A stretch of 64,000 nucleotides of DNA from Amphiura filiformis (lineage: Eukaryota > Echinodermata > Ophiuroidea > Amphilepidida > Amphiuridae), in assembly GCF_039555335.1 (NCBI RefSeq), contig NC_092647.1, forward strand, positions 12,655,094 to 12,719,093, read 5' to 3'. Each line of letters opens with the position of its first letter. Position 1 is the first letter of the stretch. The notes beneath the pieces were generated by a model. It had not been told where the DNA came from. It saw nothing but the letters and a program-made list of their open reading frames with translations, and did not search any database. Positions 54,506-64,000 of the stretch are shown here, in pieces. The position numbers and the translations under genes were made by a program.

Positions 54506-55177
54506 AGGCCTCTATAGCTATCATTGAATACTGGCTAGGATTCCAGTGAGAACATGTTATAAGGCGCTTTTGAAGGCACACAATACCCCAATGGCTTTCC
54601 ATATTATGTGCACTCAACTATTCAGTATCGAAGCCCGTATCGAGGTTACGTAATGTTACTATGTCAACGGGATCACGCGCAAGTAATGAACCACGATCGA
54701 AACAATCAGTACACAAAAGGCATACCAAAATAGCGTGATCGTAATGATCGCCATACAAACAGTGCTTGGTTCCGATACCATCACGGAGTTACGTAACTAC
54801 TTCGTGGTCTGATAGTTATATGATCAATGGTCTGATCTACTTGGGTTCGATCCTTTTAAGAAAAGAAAAAATAGCTGATAATTTATAATGCAAAAATGAA
54901 TAAAGTAATGTAGTTACACAATTTGAAACATTGAGGCCGTTCTATTTTTCAAAGGTCATTTAACTGTTAAATGTAGTGGAATATATCACGCATTGATAGG
55001 TAGCAGGTGGTGCAAATTTTGTCAGCGGTTTTTGTTGCCGTTTGTTCACAGTCCCTATTTATCTAAAAAAAAAAGAAAATTAAACAAAATTCACAATATT
55101 CGTTAGTAAAATGGGGACAAAATCCAAAAACATTTCTTGACCCTTCTTCACATAAAAGTGGGGGCAGAAATCAAGAT
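54506..55177. other. Loop DNA of the foldback, nothing recognised
   Basis: Non-coding. TACGTAATGTTACTATG and GAGTTACGTAACTAC are short similar blocks. No element limits found. Confidence 0.4.
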
Positions 55178-55247
55178 TCGAACAAGTACTATTCACCATT
55201 CAAGGCGCACCCTCTACCGACTGAGCTAACGGGTCAGACAATAGAAG
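55178..55247 (-). pseudogene. tRNA-like relic with excellent A box
   Basis: On the minus strand CGTTAGCTCAGTCGGTAGAG is a consensus A-box region and CTTGTTCGAATCTTG a B box at normal spacing. The T stem and acceptor do not close, so it is probably not a working tRNA gene. Confidence 0.55.
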
Positions 55248-55942
55248 GGTGTAATTTTGAACTGAAGAATATTAAAAAAATATGAAGAAATTACAATGTT
55301 ATAAAAAGATTTACCAAAATGAGTTAGGTATAACGTATGAATCGATTTACAAATTAAGTCCAATGACACTTTGAGAAAGAATACGGAAGAAACCCCAAAA
55401 CATTTGCTGCTCTAGCAACTAACCTAGTGACCTAAAGTATTGGGTCATGTCACGATATTTTTTTCTGAGGCATTATGTCCAGGTTGCTCAATTTAACATA
55501 CACGTATCCTTAATGCTGTTGAGATTTTACAAGGATGGCGCTCTCACATTTCTAAGAATCCAAGAGCGCCATTAGGCGAACGTTTACGGTACCATTTTAA
55601 AGCTTATGATATATATTTTCTAAACACGAAATAAAACAAGATTGACCGGGGACCGAGTTTACGGCTGATTCGTAGTGTCCAATCACATATGTAACAATAT
55701 TGGGAATGAATTCTGAGAAATTAAGCTTTCAAATTGGGTAAAGTTCTTTTTGGACCACACTGTATACAAACTACAGAGAACGCCACATAAAGCTCACAGA
55801 GCAGGCAGCAAATTCAAAATCTAATTACAAGCAAAAAGTGAGAAACCATGGAAAGCAAAAATCCAAACCATGGCAAAGAGCAAACCCATAGCCAAGCAAA
55901 TGGCAACCAGAAGAGCGAAAACTATCTCTGGACCGCACAGAC

Positions 55943-56080
55943 CAGTGGTGTAAGCGTCATAGGGGCACATGTCCCCCCATCAATCTGATATTTTTAAAAA
56001 CCCCATGGAAAATTGCTGAAAAACGACTTGTGCCCCCCAATTAGATCCGGTGCCCCCCCATGTGATGGCCCACGCTACTG
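55943..56080. mobile_element. 138-bp hAT-like element, exact 8-bp duplication GCACAGAC
   Basis: GCACAGAC lies directly at 55935-55942 and 56081-56088. Ends CAGTGGTGTAAGCG and the inverse CACGCTACTG agree in the CAGTRGYGTR pattern seen elsewhere in the window. The interior has inverted GGGGCACATGTCCCCCC-like blocks. Non-coding. Confidence 0.85.
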
Positions 56081-56429
56081 GCACAGACATGCATTTGCCA
56101 CACAAATTTTGAGCCAATGGCAGCACTGATGCTCAAATACTTAGCAATGGCTTTGAAATTCAACTATATATGCCTTTTTTTCGATTGTTCATCAAGGATG
56201 TGTTTAAGTCCGGTTTTCTATGTAGGCCTACATAATGACATACACACATACACCCCTACAGTAATATTGAATTGTTATATTTAATTCATCCAGTAAAAAT
56301 ATCAGTAGACCTGTAAAAAGGCAGGCAAACCTGCTTGGCCACTTAAAGGCACATTATAGAACATCTTAAATTGTGATACGATCTGGTCCATGGAGGCCAA
56401 ACACGGCAAATCTGAAATTGAGATAAAAG

Positions 56430-56640
56430 GCAAAATATATGGAGCAACTAGAGCGCGGTTACCACACCATAGCTGAACCATGGGCCATTGACAGCGGTTT
56501 CTGAGAATTGAAAAAAAAAAAAAACATGAAAATTGAAGGAAAAAACTGGGGGGAAAATCAGCCAATCCACAGTGTCATCCACTACCTCGATCTCAAGGGC
56601 TTAACACCCAAGCAGGTCCACTAAGACGTAGTGACCACAC
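56430..56640 (+). repeat. Segmental repeat unit A, copy 1
   Basis: GGTTACCACACCATAGCTGA, ACCATGGGCCATTGACAG, CGGTTTCTGAGAATTGAAAA and CTCAAGGGCTTAACACCCAA recur at 57570-57745, and the first part at 60715-60785. Confidence 0.85.
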
Positions 56641-56939
56641 TTGGGGGTTTCTCTTCGTACAGCATGAAGTGGGCTGTCATGTTCAAATGTGGAAAGGAGA
56701 GACTGGATTACGATCCCTGCCCACAGGAAAGCCAGCCACCATCCCCACAGGGTCTAAATTGACAATTCTTAGAAACAGCTGACTGTCAAGTGTCAAGGTT
56801 CAATTGTCTCCAACAGAAAAACTAAAAAAAAATAATTACTTCAAACTTTCTACTTAATCATTCAGTGAACTGCAAAGAAAATCAGTTACAACTGTATAGC
56901 TCATCTTCTACTTTAAGTCACAAACTTATCAATTGCCCC

Positions 56940-57475
56940 TCATATCTACTGAAGATAGCACATGAATACAAAACAATCGAAGTGCTCTCTTTAGTAGATA
57001 GCATGCATGTAATACAAAACAACAATCTAAGTTATGATCTGCAGTAGTAAGCATGTGTGTAATACAAAATCTACCTGGTATGTGCTATCTTCAGTAGTAA
57101 GCATGTGTGTAATACAAATCTACCTGGTACGTGCTATCTTCAGTAGATAGCACATGTGTAATATAAAACAATGTAAGTGATATCTTCAGTAGTAGATTGC
57201 ATGGGTTTCACACAAAACAATTTAGATGCTAATATTAAGTGCTAGTGACAAACCAGCAGTGGCGTAGCAAGCACTTTTTCAGAGGGTATGCAAATAGCGG
57301 GCAAGGGGGAGCCAACTTTTAAGGGGGCAAAGATTGCAAAAATGGTCAAAAATGAAGGACAAAACAAATCTTCAGTAGATAGCATGTGTAAAATACAAAA
57401 CAAACTACGTGCATCTTCAGTAGATAGCATGCATGTAATACAAAACGACAGTCTAAGTTATGATTTTAAAATCTG
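56940..57475 (+). repeat. Minisatellite of ATCTTCAGTAGATAGCA units
   Basis: ATCTTCAGTAGTAAGCATGT then GTGTAATACAAAACAATCTA repeats at 45-70-bp spacing, interrupted at 57240-57360 by a segment starting CAGTGGCGTAGCAAGCAC that also occurs at 59423. Further copies at 57770-57840, 58040-58090, 59235-59400 and 60405-60560. Confidence 0.8.
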
Positions 57476-57745
57476 ATCGGGGATATGTTCATTTCAAGTG
57501 AAATGTTTACAAAAAGGCCATGTGTCGTGAACTAATAATAGCACAAATTATACATTTTCTTTCAAAATAAAAGGCAAAAATATGGAGTAACTAGAGCGAT
57601 TACCACACCATAGCTGAACCATGGGCCATTGACAGTTAGCGGTTTCTGAGAATTGAAAAAAAAATCATGAAAATTAAAGGTAAAAACAGGGGAAATTCAG
57701 CCAATCCAAGAGTGCCATCCACTACCTTGGTCTCAAGGGCTTACA
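57475..57745 (+). repeat. Segmental repeat units B and A, copy 2
   Basis: ATCGGGGATATGTTCATTTC, AAGTGAAATGTTTACA and GGCCATGTGTCGTGAACTAA also occur at 61391-61455; TATACATTTTCTTTCAAAAT also at 60705. Unit A follows. Confidence 0.8.
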
Positions 57746-57884
57746 CCCAAGCACATAATACCCTTGTATCTACTGAAGATAGCACATGTATACAAAACAA
57801 TCAAAGTGCTATCTTTAGTAGACAGCACCATTATGGCATGCAAAACGATCCAAGTGTAACCTTTAGCAGGCTTTTAGTTTAAAA

Positions 57885-58040
57885 AAATTAATTGAGGTGT
57901 GTGATAAATAGCACACCTCAATCTTGTGAGGAGTGCTATTTTGTGAATCATGAGTGTTAAGCTTAAAGATTAAAGACACTTCTTATGATAATTTAAGGAG
58001 TGTTGTGGAGTTTGATCACACTCGCACTCCTTAAAACTCA
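57885..58040. repeat. Short hairpins with GAGGTGTG and AAGGAGTG
   Basis: GAGGTGTG-(TGATAAATAG)-CACACCTC is a clean hairpin at 57893-57918. AAGGAGTG and CACTCCTTA pair across 57994-58034. Confidence 0.6.
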
Positions 58041-58090
58041 AAGCCTGCTTTAGTAGATAGCATATTTGAAATACAAATCAAACTATGTGC

Positions 58091-59050
58091 TACTATTAAT
58101 TTGTAAGCACTCTTTAGCAAAGTCATAGCTCATTGAAAATAGTAACCTTTTGCACACGATTTGTAATTTAAGAGCCAGTCTTCCTTATTATGTACCCAAC
58201 TGCGATACAAAAAATAATTAAATTTTTTCTAAAAAATTATATTGGTACATATTAACACCAACAACTCACATGTACAATATGAGCATGCACAGCGCCTTCA
58301 TTCAGCTGAAAAAATCTTGAAATTTCGGCCTCTGTGAGCCTAGTTTACAAATGGCAAACTTTGGAGGGGCATAACATCATCATCCCAACCTGCGTTTTGC
58401 ATTTTTTTGAAGTACCAAATGGTTACATCACAAAAACCAAGAAAAAAAGTTCTTGATGGTACATAAAAACAGCAAATCCAATGTTTTGATGAAAAGCGCC
58501 TCAGGCAAACTTCAAAGCATCATAATGGGCCACTTATAATCGAGATCCCAAGTCCAAACAAGTTTGTAATTACAGACCTCCATGGTAAGTTTCATTTTCC
58601 AGCAAAAACTTTTTGGGATTTTGATGGCGCACAGAGTTAATAAAGGTCAAAGGTCAAAATTCCCTATTTTCGGGCATTTTTAAGTGCCTGTATTTCTGCA
58701 CGTCCCATCAAAGAAGACATAATTCTCTATCAATTAATATAAAAATTAGCTTGGGATCTCTTGATCTTCATATTTTAATGATTTTTTGAAAATTGACTTA
58801 GCCTGATTGTGGAGGTCAATATTGACCTCAATTCCCTTGAACAATGACGCGCAGCGCAATGTGGGCTTTTTACTGCATTACAAAAAGATACGCCAATAAC
58901 AATAAGATCCCAATTTCATTTTTCATGATCTAGCTTCTTTGGTGACTAGTAGACAAAAAACAAGCAAAAGCTACTTGGGCACTGATATAATAGAGGTCAA
59001 AGTTCATGCTTTGTGCCAAATTGGCATTATATTGCCTTATGTGCAGCACA
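58091..59050. other. Non-coding stretch, nothing recognised
   Basis: AAAGGTCAAAGGTCAAAA at 58646 is an isolated AGGTCA-type direct repeat. No gene or element supported. Confidence 0.45.
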
Positions 59051-59054
59051 ATAT

Positions 59055-59170
59055 GGTATAGATGATAAGAATTCTGTACAGACTTTGTCAAAACATAAAC
59101 TGTATCATCTTCATAATTTTAACTTCAGACTAATGTTTTATCATCATAATCAAATCCCCAAATAAGCAAA
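59055..59170 (+). repeat. Dispersed repeat shared with 50.09 kb
   Basis: GATGATAAGAATTCTGTACA and TCATCTTCATAATTTTAACT match 50099-50155 in order. Confidence 0.8.
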
Positions 59171-59234
59171 TATTGGGTGTATCGATGTGGAAACTGCATA
59201 GATGCATTTATGAGAGAATCGTTTTCATAGTCAA

Positions 59235-59500
59235 ACCTGTCTTCAGTAGACAGCAATAGCATGCATGTAAATACAAAGCAACAATCTAAGTTATGATCTT
59301 CAGTAGTAAGCATGTGTGTAATACAAAACAATCTAAGTGATATCTTCAGTAGGGGGCTAGTAGAATGCACGTGTTTCATACAAAACAAGTTAGATGCTAA
59401 TATTAAGTGCTAGTTTCAAACTTGCAGTGGTGTATAACAAGCACTTTTTCAGAGGGTGGGCAAAGAGCGGGCAAGCCAACATTTAAAGGGGGTAAACATT
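59235..59500 (+). repeat. Minisatellite and flanking segment, further copy
   Basis: The ATCTTCAGTAGTAAGCATGT units continue into TTAAGTGCTAGTTTCAAAC and CAAGCACTTTTTCAGAGGGT, as at 57235-57290. Confidence 0.8.
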
Positions 59501-59649
59501 GACAAAAATATGCCACTACAAACTCACAAGCCATCGGTTAGCAGACAGTCTAAGTCTGCAATCCAGTCTTAGACCATGCTCACACTGCTGTTCAATTAAA
59601 TTATATCAACTGGGGCAATGCTAAAATCCTATGTAAGGAGTCCACATGA

Positions 59650-60315
59650 GAATATACAGGACACATTAAAGAATCAATTTTGATCAGAAGACAAGGACCC
59701 AATGTCATGAACAAAGACAAAGGGGTCCATTTTTTTAAAGTCATGTGAATGATCCACTCCTGCCTAATAAGACACCATCTTCAGTCAGGATACATCCAAA
59801 ATTAGAACATTTCCACTTTTTGCAGCTATTTTGCAAAAAATTGGTTGATTTTGCCCACCCCTCTTACTGAAATTCACTTTGCCCACCCCTGAAATTCACT
59901 CCCACAATAAAATTAATTGTGCTGTCACTGACCATGATAGGTGAAACCGTCAAGAATCAATTTTGATCAGAAGACTTGGACCCACTGTCATGAACAAAGA
60001 CAAGGGACCCACTTCATAAGTCATGTGCATGATCCACTCCTGCCTTATAAGACACCACCTTCAGTCAGGATATATCCAACTGGAGGAAGCACCAATCATC
60101 ATTTTGATGATGCCCATCGATCATGATCAGTGGCGGAACTACAGGGAGCAGGAAGGCATTTCACCAAAATTGGAACATTTCCACTTTTGCAGCTATTTTG
60201 CACAAAATTTGTTAATTTTGCCCACCCCTCTTACTGAAATTCACTTTGCCCACCCCTGAAATTCACTTTGCCTCCCCCCAATAAAATTTGTCACTGACCA
60301 TGATAGGTGAAACCA
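59650..60315 (+). repeat. Tandem duplication, about 280-360-bp unit, two copies
   Basis: AATCAATTTTGATCAGAAGA, ATGTCATGAACAAAGACAA, GATCCACTCCTGCCT, AACATTTCCACTTTTTGCAG and TTTGCCCACCCCTCTTACTG occur in both halves (about 59670-59945 and 59950-60310). The second copy has an extra ~40 bp including CAGTGGCGGAACTACAGGG, a possible element end. Confidence 0.85.
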
Positions 60316-60404
60316 TCAATGGCAAGTGAAAGTTTTGGTTTTGTTTAAAAGAAACCTTTCATATTGTCTACCAATAACCTTGATGAATCTATTTATATAG
60401 CTAG

Positions 60405-60560
60405 CACCTGTACTATCTTCAGTAGATAATACCTGTTTAATACAAAACAATCTATGTGCTATCTTCAGTATATGGCATCTGTGTAATACAAAACAATCAA
60501 AATGTTATCTTCAGTAGATAATTATATTGTTTTGTATGATAAGTGATATCTTTAGCAAAT
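60405..60560 (+). repeat. Minisatellite of ATCTTCAGTAGATA units, last block
   Basis: Three to four units of ATCTTCAGTAGATAATACCT and TAATACAAAACAATC at about 50-bp spacing. Confidence 0.75.
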
Positions 60561-60579
60561 GCATCCTTGTATAACATGT

Positions 60580-60652
60580 AGAATGGGGTTCGAACCCACA
60601 ACCTTACGATCATGAGTCCAATGCTCTAGCTACTGCACCACAAAACCCGGAA
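60580..60652 (-). pseudogene. tRNA-like sequence with CAT in anticodon position
   Basis: On the minus strand TGTGGTGCAGTAGCTAGAGC (A-box region), an anticodon-loop-like CTCATGA, and GTGGGTTCGAACCCC (perfect B box). The anticodon stem pairs poorly and the acceptor is incomplete. It might still bind TFIIIC. It replaces one unit of the surrounding minisatellite. Confidence 0.5.
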
Positions 60653-60714
60653 GTGTATCTTCAGTAGAAAGCACTAACTAATAAAACTAATAATAGCAAA
60701 AATTATACATTTTC

Positions 60715-62086
60715 TTTCAAAATAAAAGGCAAAAATATGGAGTAACTAGAGCGGTTACCACACCATAGCTGAACCATGGGCCAACTTTGAGAAATTTGCA
60801 CCAAAAATGGTCAAAAATGCTGATTTTTCAAAGAAAAATCATAAAAAGCCAGATTTTGGCCCAAATTTCAAATATTTTTGGTGAAATTGGTCAAAATTCA
60901 AAAAATGAAAAAAACGGGTCCTAGATATTTTGATCTAGTTTTTAAAATTAATAAAAAAAATTTGGCCCAAAATTTTTTTTGTTAGGATGCACGAAAAAGA
61001 AGTGGGCCAAAAACCGTTATTTTGGGGATTTTGGGCCAAAAATGGCATTTTGGCCCAAATTTGACCTCACAGATGAAATTATCAAGTCTTTGCCATTCTA
61101 AATAAGTATACTTTTATATACTTTAGACCAACAATTTAGAAGTTATGAGGCCCGAAAGTTTCCATAATTCCAGGGTTCAGACCAACCTTAAATACAAAAC
61201 ATCTTATCTTTAGAGTAAAAATTTCATTTGAATGAACAAAGCTGCCAACAGTGCGATGATTGTCCACGCATACTGTGTGATTAATTATTGCATGTGTCTA
61301 ACAGGGAAGAGAATCAAACTCACTCGTGATTAGCTAGTGTTTTTCATTAAGTATGCAAGGTTGTGCGTTTGCATTGTGTTTTGAAATAAGATCGGGGATA
61401 TGTTCATTCAAGTGAAATGTTTACTATAAGGCCATGTGTCATGAACTAATAATATGATTATACATTTTCTGGAAGGAAAAATGGTATCTACATACAGTAG
61501 TAGGGGCAAGTCTTAAGGTTAAACAAAGTGTTGAAGGGCTTTACCTCCAGAAAAAATATATTATTACCTTATACGTAAGAAAATATGTCTACTTATCATG
61601 TGAAATAAAAAATCCGGAAAAATTGTGTGAAAATGTGTTTTTAGCCTATTTTTTTAGCTGTTATCAAGCACTATTATTCGATTTGTTTACAAGCGCCAAG
61701 CAACTGTCGTCTAGGAGAGTGATTGACATCTTTATTATTAGAGAAGAATGGAATCTGTATAGTTCATGAATATTCATGTAGTATTTACACAACCTGTATC
61801 CCAGCCATTTTTGCCTAGTTATCGTAATCGTTCATATAAGACGCCCATATGATCCATGGTGTTAAACTTTATATCTCTCGATCTTTGCGATCCGAAATAT
61901 TGAATTTCAACTTTAGGCACATCTCTAGCAAGATAATTAAATACCTGTCACAAATAGAGGTCTTGAAATGTTACTTGCAACGTTAAAAATGTGAATAGAG
62001 AACAAATCGGGTTCAAACATGCTTCAAAAATATGAAGCTAATTGTCAACGCCTACTACCAGAATAGCCGGAAGAGGGCAGACTTCA
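60715..62086. other. Partial unit A, low-complexity A/T/GGCCAAA DNA, then single-copy DNA
   Basis: 60715-60785 is the first third of segmental unit A. 60790-61070 is dominated by TTTGGCCCAAATTT-like sequence. 61391-61470 is a copy of segmental unit B. The rest has no feature I can support. Confidence 0.5.
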
Positions 62087-62971
62087 TAAGGGAGTGTTCA
62101 TAATATATTTTAGTGGGGGACAAAGAATTTGGAACTTATTTCGGAAATTTCCTGGGTTTTTGGTTTTGTTTTTTATTTTATCTTCCTGTTCGGGTGTTTC
62201 GGTTGGCACATTTTGGGGCATTTTCATGCACTTCACAGGAGTTTTTCGTGGTTTCTCTGTAGCTGCCGTGTGTACTTTTCCCCCACGTGCACAGGGTATA
62301 AATCCCGGGTATAAATAAATAAATGAATAATAACATCATAAAAAAAGAATCTGGAACTTCAACGTCAAAAAACAAGACAAATTGTACCCTGCTAAAAATA
62401 TCAACCCCTATCCTCTCTGAGAATAAAAATAATAAGACTCCAACCTCACCTGCAAAAAATATTTTTTCGGGGATAATTTGGGATAAGTTCGGGCCTATTT
62501 TATTGCGACAATTTTCAAAATCTATAAGGTGAAATGTGTCGTGGGGATGTCGGCAGATTTGGGGTGCATTTTCAGCCATTTAGTTTAGACTCTGTTGTAT
62601 TTTTAGCCATGATTTTATTGACCCTCAGTGTCATGAAAATTAGGTTCAAGAAGGGTATTTTCAATAATTTTCTCGAAAAAGTAAAAATTTGCGAAAACTT
62701 TCAGTCCAAAAGTTGATACAATTTTGGGTCTGTTTTCTTCAAATTTGGTTTAAAATCGCACCGTAGTTTTTTTTTCGAGTCACAGCCTCACATCCTTACC
62801 CAAACCAGCTTGAGAAGGTTCCCCGGTGTGTGCAAATTTGCAATTTATAGGCCTACACTCGTTATTTAAGCCTAAAATCAAAGTGTTAATACCATTAACA
62901 CTGCCATGGCCCGTTTTGTCGTGATGACTGGCTTCCAAAATGTAGGCCTATTTTAAATTATAAATCTGGTC

Positions 62972-63143
62972 CCGCTAGAGCAACAAATTATTTATGACGA
63001 TGCGTGAGATTTTACTCATTTTCCAGCTTTTTGCGTGAGATTTATTACCTAGGCTTGAGATTATACTACCTTGGCGTGAGACCGTGAGAAAGTGACCCAA
63101 TCGCGTGAGACTCACGGCCAATGCGTGAGAGTTGACAGCCCTG
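62972..63143. mobile_element. Truncated copy of the 51.05-kb hAT-like element
   Basis: The right end AGTTGACAGCCCTG, seven GCGTGAG motifs and AACAAATTATTTATGACGAT match the left half of the 51050 element in reverse. The other terminus is absent. Confidence 0.85.
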
Positions 63144-63180
63144 CTTGTAGGCCTACATGCCAGTATGTCTACCGTGATGA

Positions 63181-63494
63181 CAGTAGCGTAGCTGCCGGGG
63201 GGGCAATTGCAAAATTGCCTATTTGGGCCCCCGCCCCTAGTGCAAGGAAAAAAAAGGGAAAGGGGGGAGAAAGAGGAAAAAGAGAGGAGAGGGTGAGACT
63301 GAGGGGCAGAGAGATGGGGAATCCAAACGATATGCAATACAGCTCAATAGGCCTACCATATACGATTATGATAAGCCTGGCAAAAATTGTCTATTTGGGC
63401 CCCCGCCCCCAGTGGGAAATTTGGTGGCTTTGGGCCCCGCCCCATAGGGCCTACAGTCTTGCCCCTCCTGGAAAAAATCCCGGCTACGCCGCTG
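63181..63494. mobile_element. 314-bp hAT-like element, exact 8-bp duplication CGTGATGA
   Basis: CGTGATGA lies directly at 63173-63180 and 63495-63502. Ends CAGTAGCGTAGCTGCC and the inverse GGCTACGCCGCTG follow the CAGYRGCGTAGC pattern. TATTTGGGCCCCCGCCCC occurs twice inside (63220 and 63392), along with a GAGGGAGAG-rich tract. ORFs across it are not credible. Confidence 0.88.
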
Positions 63495-63737
63495 CGTGAT
63501 GATGTTGCAAAGTTGCGGAAGTTCATTCATAAATTTCCCATTTCCACTCGACAACAACAGACCAGCACGCAGCGCGCAGTAGCTAATCCCCGAGCTAATC
63601 GGAGACATGTGCGTTTCTCTTTCAACAGAAAATAATGTGACCATGTGACTGACACGATGTACGGTACGCTTCAAATAATTATGCTCTCGGCGTCAAAAGT
63701 ATGATAATGGAAAATATTTATAATGAACACTCCCTTA

Positions 63738-64000
63738 TTTAGCCACACCTTTCTCGTGTTGCCTGGTATATCAGCAAAATCCTACACCTATCGCCTTCCC
63801 TTGGTAAAATCCTGATAAAAACTCGTGATATTGAAATTGAATTTCAGCGCCAGAACTTCCGTCATTCTAGCATCATGAGTGGATATGCAGTGGCGCCGCT
63901 AGGGGGGCAGTATTTCCCCCAATATTTTTTCTTTCCCATCCAGTTTTTAGGCAAAATCCCCACAATTATGTAATTTTCCACTTTTTGCGGCAATTTCAAG
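63738..64000. other. Non-coding; start of another CAGTGGCG element at 63889
   Basis: CAGTGGCGCCGCTAGGGGGG begins near 63889 and runs off the window, so its other end cannot be tested. Confidence 0.45.

Larger units (their letters stand above)
50391..55764. mobile_element. 5.4-kb composite foldback with CAGGGTGGTCCAAAAAG ends
   Basis: TACAGGGTGGTCCAAAAAGA and ACTTTACCCAATTTGAAAG at the left are mirrored by CTTTCAAATTGGGTAAAGT and TCTTTTTGGACCACACTGTA at the right. TA flanks both, as in Tc1/mariner-type elements. Inside, 50560-50660 mirrors 51860-52500 (CACCCTCGGCTTGTCATTCA). 52530-53080 mirrors 55490-55690 (GTAAACGTTCGCCTAATGGC, GAGAGCGCCATCC). At least five other elements are inserted. No transposase seen. 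Confidence 0.65.
62087..63737. mobile_element. Probable 1.65-kb inverted-repeat element
   Basis: TAAGGGAGTGTTCATAATAT at the left is mirrored by ATTTATAATGAACACTCCCT at the right. Two other short elements (62972-63143 and 63181-63494) are inserted near its right end. The 133-codon minus-strand ORF at 62178-62579 has no recognisable motif. Confidence 0.55.

Noticed and set aside
62178..62579. 133-codon minus-strand ORF
   Set aside because: Hydrophobic blocks come from T-rich DNA inside an inverted-repeat element; no family resemblance.

Overview
This window looks like intergenic and intronic DNA from a marine invertebrate animal nuclear genome. It is AT-rich and has no dense long ORFs, no operons, no rRNA and no intact tRNA gene. 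Most of it is transposon-derived. The 8-mer TAGGCCTA occurs at least 30 times. I associate that bias, together with this density of small inverted-repeat elements, with echinoderms or hemichordates, but the species assignment is inference.

Coding content is very low. On the minus strand at 18.6-20.7 kb there is a decayed non-LTR retrotransposon (LINE) reverse transcriptase with a readable FADD catalytic motif. It is broken by an inserted inverted-repeat element and by a 284-bp tandem duplication. Two places look like host exons by splice signals and reading frame. One is a plus-strand candidate for a small single-pass membrane protein (exons at 34642-34750 and 34836-34946, with a possible last exon at 39046-39089). 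The other is a set of minus-strand exon-like segments between 2.0 and 5.3 kb, one of which has a single in-frame TGA. I recognise neither product.

Mobile elements dominate. There are two TTAA-flanked inverted-repeat families (five copies of a long palindrome at 2.7, 10.1, 10.4, 22.4 and 23.5 kb; three copies of a second family at 15.2, 32.6 and 50.8 kb). Several short elements have clear 8-bp or near-8-bp target duplications (15.9, 40.0, 51.05, 53.56, 55.94 and 63.18 kb). Large foldback composites lie at 21.6-25.6 and 50.4-55.8 kb. A 2,095-bp element at 27,307-29,401 has an exact 4-bp TATA duplication, and its empty site is preserved next door. tRNA-derived sequences, mostly degenerate, are scattered through the window.

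Tandem arrays are also prominent: a 150-bp dimeric array (13.5-14.8 kb), a 163-bp array with a perfect or near-perfect RFX X-box in every unit (30.7-32.0 kb), a 124-bp array that flips orientation twice (46.7-47.7 kb), a roughly 100-bp array with AGGTCA direct repeats (48.4-48.95 kb), cruciform-forming minisatellites (8.4 and 32.2 kb) and a dispersed minisatellite mosaic (56.4-60.8 kb).

The most unusual pattern is that three unrelated inverted-repeat elements without a visible transposase (27.3-29.4, 35.2-38.05 and 40.4-41.4 kb) each carry many copies of their own private 13-16-bp motif. Nesting is frequent enough that relative insertion order can be read in several places.
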